Shown here piece after piece: positions 50,467 through 59,406 of a stretch of 64,000 nucleotides of DNA. A program made the translations under genes and the position numbers. The stretch's first letter is position 1. Each line of letters opens with the position of its first letter. The stretch is taken from the NCBI GenBank assembly GCA_963674625.2, contig CAXXXO010000004.1, positions 434,001 to 498,000 of the forward strand, given 5' to 3'. The notes under the pieces were generated by a model that saw nothing but the letters and a program-made list of their open reading frames with translations, ran no database searches and was not told the DNA's origin. This DNA comes from JALHFZ01 sp963674625. Its GTDB lineage: Bacteria; Synergistota; Synergistia; Synergistales; Aminobacteriaceae.

Positions 50467-50916
50467 CTATTTTTCGCCCTGGACTTCCTCTTCCAGGATC
50501 TCCAGGGTATTGCCGTCCGGATCTTTCACATAGACGACCCTTTTTCCCCGGTTTGCCCCCGCGGGAACCGAGCAGATTTTCCCCGCGATTTTCCCTCCCC
50601 ACTCGCCGATACGCCCGAGGATTTCTTCGAAATCCGGGGTGATGAAACAGACGTGGGCGCTTCCGATGTTGTTGGGGGAAGTGTCGATTTTCTTCCCCTT
50701 TCCTTCGAGATACTCCACCAGCTCGAAGGAGGCGTTTTCAAGGGTGAAATAGGCCAGGCGAAGCCTGGCGCCCGGTACTCCCGTGACAGCCTCGGCGTAT
50801 TCGGCCTCCCGCTCCCACACTCCTTCGAGTTTCAAGCCGAGAAAGTCCCGGTAAAACGCCGCGGACCGGTCAAGATTTTCCACGGTAAAGCTCGCGTGAT
50901 GCAGCAGAGAAATCAT
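50467..50916 (-). CDS. VOC family protein (glyoxalase/methylmalonyl-CoA epimerase-like)
   Basis: This is a small metal-binding enzyme (149 aa) with two beta-alpha-beta-beta-beta modules. Metal-ligand positions are visible as LLHHASFTV at the start, FELVEYLE in the middle, HVCFITPDF and VYVKDPDGNTLEILE at the end. It may isomerise methylmalonyl-CoA or detoxify methylglyoxal; neither can be chosen from sequence. The start overlaps the GGDEF gene stop by 4 bases, so they are translated together. Confidence 0.8.
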   Translation of the reverse strand: MISLLHHASFTVENLDRSAAFYRDFLGLKLEGVWEREAEYAEAVTGVPGARLRLAYFTLENASFELVEYLEGKGKKIDTSPNNIGSAHVCFITPDFEEILGRIGEWGGKIAGKICSVPAGANRGKRVVYVKDPDGNTLEILEEEVQGEK

Positions 50917-53825
50917 CGGCTTCGTCTCCCCTTTCTGTTCATTTTGTATTCATACATCCGGCTGTCGGCGACAGCTACGACATCCAGAAGGTCATTGCCG
51001 TCCTCGGGGCTCGCGGCGATTCCGTAGTCAAGAATTACCGCCTCCGAGAGGGGCGGAATTTTGAGACCTCCGACGATGTGTTCGAGGCGCTTCATGGCCT
51101 CCCTGGCCTGGCCGACGGAGACATCCGGGAGGTAGACGAGAAACTCGTCGCCGCCGTACCGTCCTATCATATCGCAGCTTCGCAGATTCTCGCTGATGGC
51201 TGCGGAGGTCCGCCGAAGGACATCATCCCCCGTTCCGTGTCCGTAGGTGTCATTAATCTTCTTGAAGTCTCCGAGATCCACGAGGATCACCGTGCCTCTT
51301 CCTCCGCTTCGGAGAATTCGCTCCCGCTCCTCCCCGAGGCGCTGCATTATATACCGCCGGTTCCATACCTCCGTCAGGGGATCGATGAGGGCCTCTCTCC
51401 GCCGGGAGGCGAGGAGATTGTTCAGCGCCCAGAAGGTGGTCATGTGTTCCGCGGTGATCTCGAGAAGTTTTCCCTCCGTATCCGAAAAGCCTTTTTCACT
51501 GCAGGCAGTCAGTATTCCGAAGACCTCATCGTCGAAGATAATGGGTATAGCCAATGCAGTCCTTCGTTCATTCTCCTTTCTTTCGGTTTTCTCTCCGGAA
51601 AGATAGGCTTCCCGGGCTTCTTTTCTGCAGCAGAGAATGCTCTCCTCATCGGAGGGGGTTCGGGAAGCATGGGCGAGCACTTTCAGTTCTCCCGGCCTCC
51701 GGGGGTCTGGCACGAAAAAGCCCGTTCGGGGAAACTCGAGTTCGGAGACGAGAATATCAACGATCTTGCTGAAAAGATCCTCGTTTGTCCGCTCCTTTGC
51801 CACCCTGGAGATGACCTCGTGAAGGAATTCGAGCTGCCGCACTTTTTTGTTCAGCTCCGCCTTGGCCGTCACTTCTTCCTGGTGAAGGGCAATATAAGAA
51901 CCTATGAGGTCGAGGGTATCTCTCTCCCTGGGCCCGTAGGCATCCTTCCTGCCGCTGTCGATGGCAAGGGCTCCCCAGATGGTCCCCCGGTATGACACCG
52001 GGACGAAGACCATGGACATGGCCTCGGCGGAATGGGAAACATAGTGAGGATCGGCCGAAAGATCTCCGGAGATGTAGGGCTTGCCTGACGAGAGCACGTG
52101 GCCGACGATTCCCCTCTTGTGCCGGGGAAAGTCTTTCTGGCCGGACTTTTCAATCTCCCCGAGAAGATCGCGGGTGTCAAAAACCTCGGGGTCGGCGAGA
52201 GAACGGAGGCACACAATGAGATTGCGGTAGGAGAGAATGGAAGGAAGACAGCGGGAAAGAACGACGAAGAGATCTTCCAGGGTCTTTGCCCTGGAAAATT
52301 GCGCGAAAAGGGCGAGGAGGATCTCCTGGTCCGAGGTCCGCTTCTGCAGCTCCATCTTCTGCCGCTGGAGGAGGAGGGTGTTCTTTTTCAGCTGGTCTTC
52401 AGCGTTTTTCAATCCCGAGATGTCCGTCACCACGGCGATATACCCCCGCTCAGGAGAATTTCCGTCCCGCTGAAGGCGGTTCAGGGTGACGTCGGCCCAG
52501 CTGGAAGAGCCGTTCTTTCCGGAAAAGCCAAGTTCGGCCCGCTGAAACTCGGCCCCCTGTTCAAGGGCCCGTTGGATAAGTTCCTTTTCCTCCTTCGAGG
52601 GAGGCAAGCCGAGATCAAGAAGGGAAATCCCCCGAAGCTCGCCGAGGGGGCGTCCGGTAATCTCCTCCCAGCGGGAGTTCCCCGCGAGAAACCGCCCCCG
52701 GTCGTCGAGGACCGCGATGGCTGAAGAGGCGCTGTTGAATATGGACCGGAACTCCGCCTCGTTTCTGCGCGCCTCAAGTTCTCCCCGCCTTCTCAGAAAG
52801 AGGAGGGTGACGAGAAGAAGCAGAAGGACGAGAAGAATTCCCAGAATATCTCTCTGATAGCGGAGATCAGTCATCGCCGCTTTGATCTCCACCTCGGAAG
52901 AGGTAAGCGCGATGACCAGTCTTTTGGGCCCCATTCGAAGAGAGTTCCATGCCAGAAACTTTCTCTCCGGCTTTTGGCCCCCTTCCCAGGCAAGCAGAAA
53001 TTCTCCCTTGCCAGATGTCTCCTCCCGGATATGGGACCAGACTTCTTTCAGCCCCGGGGGAAATTCCCATGAGGGGTCATTGAGGTTTTTTCCGAGAAGC
53101 CCGGGATTTCTGTGCTGGATGATGGTTCCGTCCTCGTGGATGACCATGGAGGTGCCGTCCGCACCCTTTGCCATGGGAACGACGTAGCGTACGAGAAAGG
53201 GAGAAAGGTCCATGACAGTCAGAAGATATCCGGAAACAGATCCCCCTCGCAGAAGAGGGTCCACGAGGATCAACATCTGTCTTTCAGAGGTTATCCGTAT
53301 TCTGCCCGACAAAGAAAAGACAGGATCGTTTTCCGTGAAATCCGTGACTCTCTCGGGAAAGTCGCAGACGCCGCGGAAATCCTCTGCGAATTCCCTGGCC
53401 GCGTTTCCGGAGGGCGTGGAGCGGTAGGCCGAGATCAGAACCGGAAGGGAATCTTTTTTTGCGCCGATAAAACAATACCCGAGCAGGTCAGGGTTGTTGT
53501 ATACGAAGGGAGAGAGTATAGCCTTCGCCTGGATGGAGGTCATGTCTCCGGAAACGACTTTGTGGAGCACCTGGTCGAGGAGAAAGCTCGTCTGACTCCG
53601 GACGCCCTGAAACCGGTCCTCCCATGCGAGGCGCGCCAGGGATGTGGACAGAAGCTGCTGCTCGTTCAGAAAGTCCTCCTGTTTTTTGACGGCCCGGAGG
53701 TCGAACCGGGCCATCAGGACAAGGGCTGCTGCAAGCATGAGGAAAACGAACAGGATATACCAGTAGAGGGAGCCATTGAGGCCCTTGCGCTCCGGGAGGA
53801 AGGTCAAGGACGTATTCGTCTTCAA
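50913..53825 (-). CDS. Membrane sensor diguanylate cyclase (dCache-PAS-GAF-GAF-GGDEF)
   Basis: This is a 970-aa signalling protein making c-di-GMP. A helix at about residues 20-40 and another at 325-345 enclose a periplasmic Cache-like sensor domain. Then come a PAS domain (about 360-480, FRSIFNSASSAIAVLDDRGR), two GAF-like domains (about 510-645 and 660-805) and a C-terminal GGDEF domain with the intact active site RYGGDEFLVYLPD near residue 890. The preferred start is TTG 53825, 7 bases after GGAGGAGA; a TTG at 53849 would include that site. It is co-translated with the VOC gene. Confidence 0.85.
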   Translation of the reverse strand: MKTNTSLTFLPERKGLNGSLYWYILFVFLMLAAALVLMARFDLRAVKKQEDFLNEQQLLSTSLARLAWEDRFQGVRSQTSFLLDQVLHKVVSGDMTSIQAKAILSPFVYNNPDLLGYCFIGAKKDSLPVLISAYRSTPSGNAAREFAEDFRGVCDFPERVTDFTENDPVFSLSGRIRITSERQMLILVDPLLRGGSVSGYLLTVMDLSPFLVRYVVPMAKGADGTSMVIHEDGTIIQHRNPGLLGKNLNDPSWEFPPGLKEVWSHIREETSGKGEFLLAWEGGQKPERKFLAWNSLRMGPKRLVIALTSSEVEIKAAMTDLRYQRDILGILLVLLLLLVTLLFLRRRGELEARRNEAEFRSIFNSASSAIAVLDDRGRFLAGNSRWEEITGRPLGELRGISLLDLGLPPSKEEKELIQRALEQGAEFQRAELGFSGKNGSSSWADVTLNRLQRDGNSPERGYIAVVTDISGLKNAEDQLKKNTLLLQRQKMELQKRTSDQEILLALFAQFSRAKTLEDLFVVLSRCLPSILSYRNLIVCLRSLADPEVFDTRDLLGEIEKSGQKDFPRHKRGIVGHVLSSGKPYISGDLSADPHYVSHSAEAMSMVFVPVSYRGTIWGALAIDSGRKDAYGPRERDTLDLIGSYIALHQEEVTAKAELNKKVRQLEFLHEVISRVAKERTNEDLFSKIVDILVSELEFPRTGFFVPDPRRPGELKVLAHASRTPSDEESILCCRKEAREAYLSGEKTERKENERRTALAIPIIFDDEVFGILTACSEKGFSDTEGKLLEITAEHMTTFWALNNLLASRRREALIDPLTEVWNRRYIMQRLGEERERILRSGGRGTVILVDLGDFKKINDTYGHGTGDDVLRRTSAAISENLRSCDMIGRYGGDEFLVYLPDVSVGQAREAMKRLEHIVGGLKIPPLSEAVILDYGIAASPEDGNDLLDVVAVADSRMYEYKMNRKGRRSR

Positions 53826-53945
53826 AGCCCATCTCCTCCTGGTTCTCAAGAATTATATCCTACACCATTATATCAAAAAAAAGCCTGGTGATTTTTTTGT
53901 TCATTGTATCTTTTTTATTTCTGAGCATTTGTGTTTCGGCATGAC

Positions 53946-53975
53946 AAAAGGGCCGCCTTACGAAGAAAGCGGCCC
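53946..53975 (-). terminator. Terminator of the small hydrophilic protein gene
   Basis: On the minus strand GGGCCGC pairs with GCGGCCC around a 12-base loop and is followed by TTTT. It lies 24 bases after the stop at 54000. Confidence 0.75.
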
Positions 53976-53999
53976 TGCAGAAACATTTCTTTTTGGCTT

Positions 54000-54203
54000 T
54001 TACTTCTTCGTATGGTGCTCCTTGTCTTTCATCTTGTCCTTCGAGGAGGTGCCGCAGTCGCAGCATTCTTCCTTTCCGGTCTTTTTCTGGTCGTGCTCGA
54101 CTCCCTTGCCGGGCATCTTCTTGTCGGTCGTATCTTTCTTCACGCTCTCATGGTGCGTTTTTTCCGTATCCTCGTGGTGCTTTTTGTTCATCTTGTCGTC
54201 CAT
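54000..54203 (-). CDS. Small Lys/His-rich hydrophilic protein, 67 aa
   Basis: I do not recognise this protein. It is very hydrophilic and low-complexity, rich in K, H, E, D and T, with one cluster EECCDCGTSS that could bind a metal. It starts 6 bases after the hemerythrin gene stop, with AAGGGAGATG as ribosome site, and has its own terminator. Co-location with a hemerythrin suggests a role in metal, oxygen or redox stress, but this is guesswork. Confidence 0.55.
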   Translation of the reverse strand: MDDKMNKKHHEDTEKTHHESVKKDTTDKKMPGKGVEHDQKKTGKEECCDCGTSSKDKMKDKEHHTKK

Positions 54204-54209
54204 TTCAGG

Positions 54210-54812
54210 TCATCTCCCTTTCGTAGAGAATTTTATTCCGTTCAGGAGGCACAAGCCTCGAGAATTCATTTTTTTCTTCGGTTTACCCTTCTTCTTCGGT
54301 TCCTCGTCCATAAGGTCAAAGTCCGCATTAGGGAGGTCCTTCTCCGGCTTCAGGACCATTTTGGAGTCGACTTTTTGCTTCATCTCCTCTTTTTTCTCCT
54401 CTTCTGTGGACTCGAAGGGTTTGTAAAGCTTCTCGAGCTGGACCTCGGACAGGGCGTCCCGCAGCTTCTCGAAGAGCTCGCCTTCCTCCTCCTGGATATG
54501 ATGCCAGAAAATCTCCTTCATCACCTTGTACCGGGGCATCCAGTAATCGTCATCGGAATCGTTATCGAGGACGGCCTGGATCGCCCTGGGGAGGGAATAA
54601 TGCTCCGAGATGAGCTCCATCTTGAGATCCTGGGCTTCTTTCTCGTCGGGGATTTTTTCGAAGACCACTTCCTCTTCCGCTTCGTGGTGGGCGAGGATAG
54701 TGACTGCCATCTCGCTGAAGATTTCTTCGGCCTTTTACTCGTCGTTCTCGAGCTGAAGCATCAGGTCCCGCACTTCGTCGTGTTCTTTCTTGATCTCTTC
54801 CAATATCTTCAT
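54210..54812 (-). pseudogene. Hemerythrin-domain protein with an in-frame stop codon
   Basis: The full frame from ATG 54812 (strong site AAGGAGG, 8 bases upstream) would encode 200 residues: MKILEEIKKEHDEVRDLMLQ with the first iron-ligand His, then a TAA at plus 54735-54737, then KAEEIFSEMAVTILAHHEAEEE, EHYSLPRAI and FWHHIQEEEGELF with the other His/Glu ligands. A Lys-rich tail follows (EEEKKEEMKQKVDSK). Restart is possible at ATG 54710, but that protein lacks the first His ligand. It may be a nonsense mutation, a sequencing error or a recoded stop. The family binds O2 or iron. Confidence 0.75.
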
Positions 54813-55112
54813 CTGGACGTCCTCCTTAAGATTTGATTGCAGGCAGTGAAGGATTGTTCATTTCATAGAGAGACAAGAGGAACTGCATTTTTCCCTAAAC
54901 TGGATAGAAGTATAACTCTGCGATAGTAATGGTCAATAAATATGTCCATTTAATATGGGTTTTGTTGATATTATTCACATGAAAGAAGAGGAGCCAATTC
55001 GTGTTTCGCTGAAACAGGATATAAAATTTTCTTTTTCTGAAACCGACTTGCTGAATTCTTGCTTTTCATATAGAATGATTACACAAGGTTATCTTTTTAA
55101 AGGAGCGCTCTC
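54813..55112. other. Divergent intergenic region, hemerythrin / radical SAM
   Basis: These 300 bases are AT-rich and without a gene. They must contain promoters for both directions; the run AATAAATATGTCC…AATATGGG near 54935-54958 has several possible -10 boxes, none convincing. Confidence 0.4.
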
Positions 55113-56348
55113 ATGGACCCTTTGGCAAAACTTGCAGTTCTCGCGGAGGGGGCAAAATACGACGTCTCCTGCTCATCCAGCGGAAGCCGGGGGCGAAGGG
55201 GAGCCGTTGGAAACGCATCCCTCGGCGGAATCTGCCACAGCTGGTCCGCCGACGGGCGGTGCATCTCCCTTCTGAAGGTGCTCTACTCGAATGACTGCAT
55301 CTTCGACTGCGCCTACTGCGTCAACCGGCGAAGCAGCGATATCCCCCGGGCCTCCTTCACCCCCGTGGAGCTTGCGGATCTCACCATGAACTTCTACCGG
55401 CGAAACTACATCGAGGGGCTCTTTCTCAGCTCCGCCGTGATTGGTTCTCCCGATGAGACCATGGCGGCCCTGCTCGCCACTGCCCGCCTCCTTCGGAAGG
55501 AGCATCGCTTCGGCGGCTACATCCATGCCAAGGCAATTCCCGGGGCATCGAGCTCCCTGGTCCATGCCCTCGGACTGCTCGTCGACCGTATGAGCGTGAA
55601 TATCGAACTTCCCTCCGAACCCAGTCTCAGGGCCCTTGCCCCCCAGAAATCGAAAAAGGCGATTCTCGGCCCCATGGGCTTCATCAGCGATACCGTGAAG
55701 GAGCGAAAGGAGACCCGGTCTCTTCGGAGAAAATCCATCCCCCCCTTCGTCCCTGCAGGGCAGAGCACCCAGCTCATGGTGGGGGCGTCTCCGGAATCGG
55801 ACCTCACAATCCTTCAGCTTGCCCAGGGGATGTACCGCCGATACGGCCTGAAGAGAGTCTATTATTCCGCCTATATCCCCGTATCTGCCAATCCTCTCCT
55901 TCCGGCGCCGACCACCGCTCCTCCCCTTCTGCGGGAGCACCGGATCTACCAGGCTGACTGGCTGCTGCGCTTCTACGGCTTTACGGCGGAGGAAATTCTC
56001 TCCCCCGAACAGCCGAGCCTGGACGAGCAGCTCGACCCGAAAACGGCCTGGGCCCTTCGGCATCCTGACTTCTTCCCTGTGGATGTGAACCGGGCCGACC
56101 TGAGGAACCTTCTGCGCGTGCCCGGCATCGGGGCAGTGTCGGCCGGAAGGATCATGACGGCCCGGCGGGGCCATCTCCTCGACGGGGATGATCTCCGGCG
56201 CCTGGGAGTCGTCGTGAAAAGGGCGCAGCATTTCACGACCTGCCGGGGAGGATTCCCCCCGCCCAAAGACGCCGATGCCCTCGCCTCTCTTCTCGCGGCC
56301 GGAAGAAGGGGGCGCGGGGGTACGGAGCAGATGTTCTTCGACTTCTGA
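55113..56348 (+). CDS. Putative DNA modification/repair radical SAM protein (TIGR03916 type)
   Basis: This radical SAM enzyme (411 aa) has its 4Fe-4S cysteines in NDCIFDCAYCVNRR (CxxxCxxC). The C-terminus has a helix-hairpin-helix, LLRVPGIGAVSAGRIMTARR, which implies DNA binding. The family is always found with a partner of the type encoded 3 bases downstream and is presumed to act on nucleic acid; the reaction is not known. GGAG is before ATG 55113. An odd detail is the Ser-rich CSSSGSRGRRG patch near residue 20, typical for the family. Confidence 0.85.
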   Translation: MDPLAKLAVLAEGAKYDVSCSSSGSRGRRGAVGNASLGGICHSWSADGRCISLLKVLYSNDCIFDCAYCVNRRSSDIPRASFTPVELADLTMNFYRRNYIEGLFLSSAVIGSPDETMAALLATARLLRKEHRFGGYIHAKAIPGASSSLVHALGLLVDRMSVNIELPSEPSLRALAPQKSKKAILGPMGFISDTVKERKETRSLRRKSIPPFVPAGQSTQLMVGASPESDLTILQLAQGMYRRYGLKRVYYSAYIPVSANPLLPAPTTAPPLLREHRIYQADWLLRFYGFTAEEILSPEQPSLDEQLDPKTAWALRHPDFFPVDVNRADLRNLLRVPGIGAVSAGRIMTARRGHLLDGDDLRRLGVVVKRAQHFTTCRGGFPPPKDADALASLLAAGRRGRGGTEQMFFDF

Positions 56349-56350
56349 CC

Positions 56351-57112
56351 ATGAGCCTCTGGATATACGACGGAACCTTCGACGGATTTCTCTGCCTTCT
56401 CTTCGAATGCGCCGGGGAAGGAGTCTCGCCCGAGGGGATTTCATCTGCCCGGCAGAACGACGCACCGGGTCTTTTTTCTTCCCGGGTTGTCACTACCGAC
56501 CCGCTGCGGGCGGAAGGCGTCCGGCAGGCCCTGAAAAAGCGCCTCTCCTCCCGGGCCTTCGATGCCGGCTATTACGCTTTCCTCGGGGCCGACAGGGGAA
56601 GAGAGATGGCCCTCTTTTCCTATTACGCCCTCGGATGGACAGCAGGGGAAAAAATCGAGACCCTCCTGGCTGACGAGAGGGTCTGGCGGGTGATGGAGGC
56701 ACGGCGGAAGGTCCTTCGGGAACGGCATCGTTTTCTCGGAATCCTTCGTTTCTCCGACCTGGGAGGAGTGCTCTACGCCCCCTTCGAACCTGAGGCTGAC
56801 CTGCTCCCCCTCGTGGCCGGGCACTTCGCCCGCCGGCTCGGCGGGGAGCGCTGGGTCATTCATGACCTGCGCCGCGGGAAGGCCGCCTTCTACGCACAAA
56901 AAGAGTGGCGGACAACCAATTTTTTCCTTCCGGACGAAATTTCCATTACCCCCGGGGAAAAATTTTTCCGGGATCTCTGGAGACGCTATTTCGATTCCAC
57001 CGCGGTCTCCACACGTCTCAATCCCCGCCTCCAGAGGCAGTTTCTTCCAAAAAAATACTGGAAGCACCTTCCCGAGAAGGAGTTCCCGGATCAGCGGCAG
57101 GGCGGAAGGTGA
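56351..57112 (+). CDS. TIGR03915/DUF4130 family DNA metabolism protein
   Basis: This is the partner (253 aa) of the radical SAM protein, 2 bases downstream. It begins YDGTFDGFLCLLFECA, the family hallmark, and has YYALGWTAGEKI and the C-terminal WRRYFDSTAVSTRLNPRLQ with PKKYWKHLPE. In many bacteria it is fused to a uracil-DNA-glycosylase-like domain; that domain is absent here. It probably handles a modified nucleotide or DNA lesion together with the radical SAM protein. Function is inferred from association only. Confidence 0.82.
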   Translation: MSLWIYDGTFDGFLCLLFECAGEGVSPEGISSARQNDAPGLFSSRVVTTDPLRAEGVRQALKKRLSSRAFDAGYYAFLGADRGREMALFSYYALGWTAGEKIETLLADERVWRVMEARRKVLRERHRFLGILRFSDLGGVLYAPFEPEADLLPLVAGHFARRLGGERWVIHDLRRGKAAFYAQKEWRTTNFFLPDEISITPGEKFFRDLWRRYFDSTAVSTRLNPRLQRQFLPKKYWKHLPEKEFPDQRQGGR

Positions 57113-57119
57113 GAAGGGG

Positions 57120-58736
57120 CTATTTTTTGCTGTGGAGCTTCGCTATGTCCAGGGTGATGAAGGAAAGATTGTGGGCGTGGTCGCACACCCTTTCCAGGTT
57201 GCTGAGGATGTCGATGAAAATGACTCCTCCCTGGGGGGTGCAGCCCCCCTGGTTGAGCCGGGCGATGTGATTTTTCCGCAGCTCCTGTTCCCTTCTGTCC
57301 ACCTCGTCTTCGAGGATGTCCACTTCCATTGCCTTCTCCGGGTCTTCTTCGTCCAGGGACTCGAAAGAAAGCCTCACCGCCCGCTCCACCAGGTCGAACA
57401 TGCCATTGAATTCCTCCATGGCAAGTTCTGAAAAGACTACGCCGTGGTCGATTTTGTATTCGTAGAGTTCGATGAGGTTCGTCGAATGGTCACCTATCCG
57501 CTCGATGTCGCCGACTCCGTTCACGTAGGAGCCGAGGACTGTGGAGAGTTCCCCCGAAAGCCCCTTCTGCCAGACCTCCGACGCGTAGGCGGAGATGGCC
57601 CGGTTGATATCGTTGACTCCCCTTTCCGTGGAAGTGACCGATTCGATCATCTTCGGGTCATTTTCCACGAAGGCCATCCGCACATCGCGCAGCATTGACC
57701 TGGCCATTGCCCCCATGTGGAGGATCTCCTTCTTCACCGCATCCACCGCTGCTGCGGGAGAAGCGCCGACCAGTTTCATATCCAGATAGATGGGCCCCGA
57801 CAGAACGGTTTCAGCCCCGTCCGGGACGATGCGTCGGACGAGCCAGACGAAGACGGAGGCAAAGGGAAGAAAGAGAAGGGTGTTGCTCACGTTGAAGATG
57901 GTATGGGCGTTGGCTATCTGCCGGCTTATGTCCCCCGAGGTGGAGAGGATGATCTGCCGGAAGAGGGGAAGGCCCAGGAGGAAAATGGTCGCCCCGATGA
58001 CGTTGAAGAGAACGTGGGCCGTAGCGGCCTGCTTGGCCGACCGGTTCGAGCCGAGGGAGGCGAGCACCGCCGTTATGGTGGTGCCGATGTTATCCCCCAG
58101 AAGGATAGGGATTGCCGCATCGAGGGAGAGCAGCCCCTGGGCCGCCATGGCCATGGTGAGGCCGATGGTGGCGGAGCTCGCCTGGACTATCATGGTCACA
58201 ACCGTGCCCACGAGGAGTCCCAGGAGAGGATTCGAGCTGAAGGCGAGAAAAAGGTCCTTTCTGTCCCGCAGAAAGACCATGGAGTTCTCCATGGTCTGCA
58301 TACCCAGGAAGAGAAGTCCGAAGCCCACCATGCCGTTTCCCACGTACTTCTGGCGCTTGCTCCGGCCGAAAAGAACGAGAAGTACCCCGATACCGATGAC
58401 GGGCAAAGAAAAATCCTTGACCTTGAAGGCCACGATCTGGGCTGTGACCGTCGTTCCGATATTCGCCCCCATGATGACCCCGACTGCCTGCTTCAGGGTC
58501 ATGAGCCCGGCATGGACAAAGCTCACCGTCATGACCGTCGTGCCGCTGCTGCTCTGAATGAGCATTGCCACAAGTGCACCGACAAAGACTCCCCGTATCG
58601 GAGTCTTCGTCAGGGACCCGATGAGAGTGCGCATCCTGTCTCCGGCCAGATACTGCAGGGCCTCGCTCATGAGCTTGATGCCGAAGAGGAAAAGCCCCAC
58701 ACCGCCAAGAATCTGAAATGCGCTGCTCCACGTCAC
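57120..58736 (-). CDS. Na+/phosphate symporter with PhoU-like domain
   Basis: This integral membrane protein (538 aa) is a NptA/YjbB-type Na/Pi cotransporter. It has two inverted repeats with the transport motifs LIQSSSGTTVMTVSF and IVQASSATIGLTMA, separated by helices, and GANIGTTVTA. The last 210 residues form PhoU-like helical repeats (MGAMARSMLRDVRMAF, GDHSTNLIELYE). It may import phosphate or export it under stress. The GTG start follows a G-rich site. It is convergent with the radical SAM pair. Confidence 0.9.
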   Translation of the reverse strand: MTWSSAFQILGGVGLFLFGIKLMSEALQYLAGDRMRTLIGSLTKTPIRGVFVGALVAMLIQSSSGTTVMTVSFVHAGLMTLKQAVGVIMGANIGTTVTAQIVAFKVKDFSLPVIGIGVLLVLFGRSKRQKYVGNGMVGFGLLFLGMQTMENSMVFLRDRKDLFLAFSSNPLLGLLVGTVVTMIVQASSATIGLTMAMAAQGLLSLDAAIPILLGDNIGTTITAVLASLGSNRSAKQAATAHVLFNVIGATIFLLGLPLFRQIILSTSGDISRQIANAHTIFNVSNTLLFLPFASVFVWLVRRIVPDGAETVLSGPIYLDMKLVGASPAAAVDAVKKEILHMGAMARSMLRDVRMAFVENDPKMIESVTSTERGVNDINRAISAYASEVWQKGLSGELSTVLGSYVNGVGDIERIGDHSTNLIELYEYKIDHGVVFSELAMEEFNGMFDLVERAVRLSFESLDEEDPEKAMEVDILEDEVDRREQELRKNHIARLNQGGCTPQGGVIFIDILSNLERVCDHAHNLSFITLDIAKLHSKK

Positions 58737-58839
58737 AAAACCGCCCCCCGCTCTTCTTTTTCTTCACCTGTCCCGGGGCATCCCCGGCGAACTTTTCCCG
58801 CCCCCGTGACCAGATCAGGAAAACGAGGAAGCGATATTC

Positions 58840-58980
58840 TTATTCTCCCCTGATAAGCTGTTCCTCTTCATCCAGGGTAAGGATCTCATCCTCTTCGGAG
58901 GGCACATAATCCCCGTTTTTCCGGGAAATTTCCTCGGCAAGCAGCCGGGCCTCCTCGAACTGGATCTTTTCGTCTTCCAT
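58840..58980 (-). CDS. Small acidic protein, 46 aa
   Basis: This is a short frame with very good coding marks: ATG 58980 preceded by AAGGAGG and a 12-base gap, and an acidic helical product (MEDEKIQFEEARLLAEEISR…DEEEQLIRGE) without rare codons. It lies upstream of the Na/Pi symporter in the same direction (103-base gap). Function is unknown; no domain is recognised. It could be an adaptor or regulator of the transporter. Confidence 0.6.
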   Translation of the reverse strand: MEDEKIQFEEARLLAEEISRKNGDYVPSEEDEILTLDEEEQLIRGE

Positions 58981-59019
58981 CAGGACCGCCTCCTTTTCCT
59001 TTTGAAAAAGCAGAAGCCT

Positions 59020-59304
59020 TCAGGAACTCGACTGTGCAGTATCCGTCTCTTTCAGGGTGGTTCCGTAGAGAAAAACACCTTTTTCGGGGCTGTTTCTTCC
59101 TTTTTTCAGGAAGTTTGTCACCGCCTCGAAGGGAAAGTCCGCCTCCGCTGCCGCCACGGCGGCTTCCTCGCCGACCCGTTTCCAGAAAGCTTCTTCTTTT
59201 TTGCGGGAGAAAAAGGGCTCCCTGGGCGGAAGGGAGTACACGAGAATATCCCCGGCCCGGGGTTCTTTCTCACCTGCGATGATGGTATATTCCGCCAGGA
59301 CCAA
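59020..59304 (-). CDS. Hypothetical protein, about 94 aa
   Basis: This small protein, with VLAEYTIIAGEKEPRAGDIL near the start and FFSRKKEEAFWKRVGEEAAV in the middle, has no recognised domain and no signal peptide. Start is uncertain: TTG 59304 is near AGAGGGAGG, while GTG 59319 has no ribosome site. It sits 39 bases upstream of the acidic 46-aa gene and diverges from the helicase at 59407, sharing an AT-rich promoter gap. Confidence 0.5.
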   Translation of the reverse strand: MVLAEYTIIAGEKEPRAGDILVYSLPPREPFFSRKKEEAFWKRVGEEAAVAAAEADFPFEAVTNFLKKGRNSPEKGVFLYGTTLKETDTAQSSS

Positions 59305-59406
59305 CACCTCCCTCTTCACTATAGTATCACGCTTTTCCCCTTCCGTTTATGGTACTATGTCGGAGAATCCCATTTTTCTCTTCATCAGTGCAGAGGAGGG
59401 ACGCTC

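Noticed and set aside
53931..54836. Plus-strand frames rich in Leu/Phe/His over the hemerythrin region
   Set aside because: They are antisense to the hemerythrin and the Lys/His-rich gene; apparent membrane helices arise from antisense of Glu/Lys codons.
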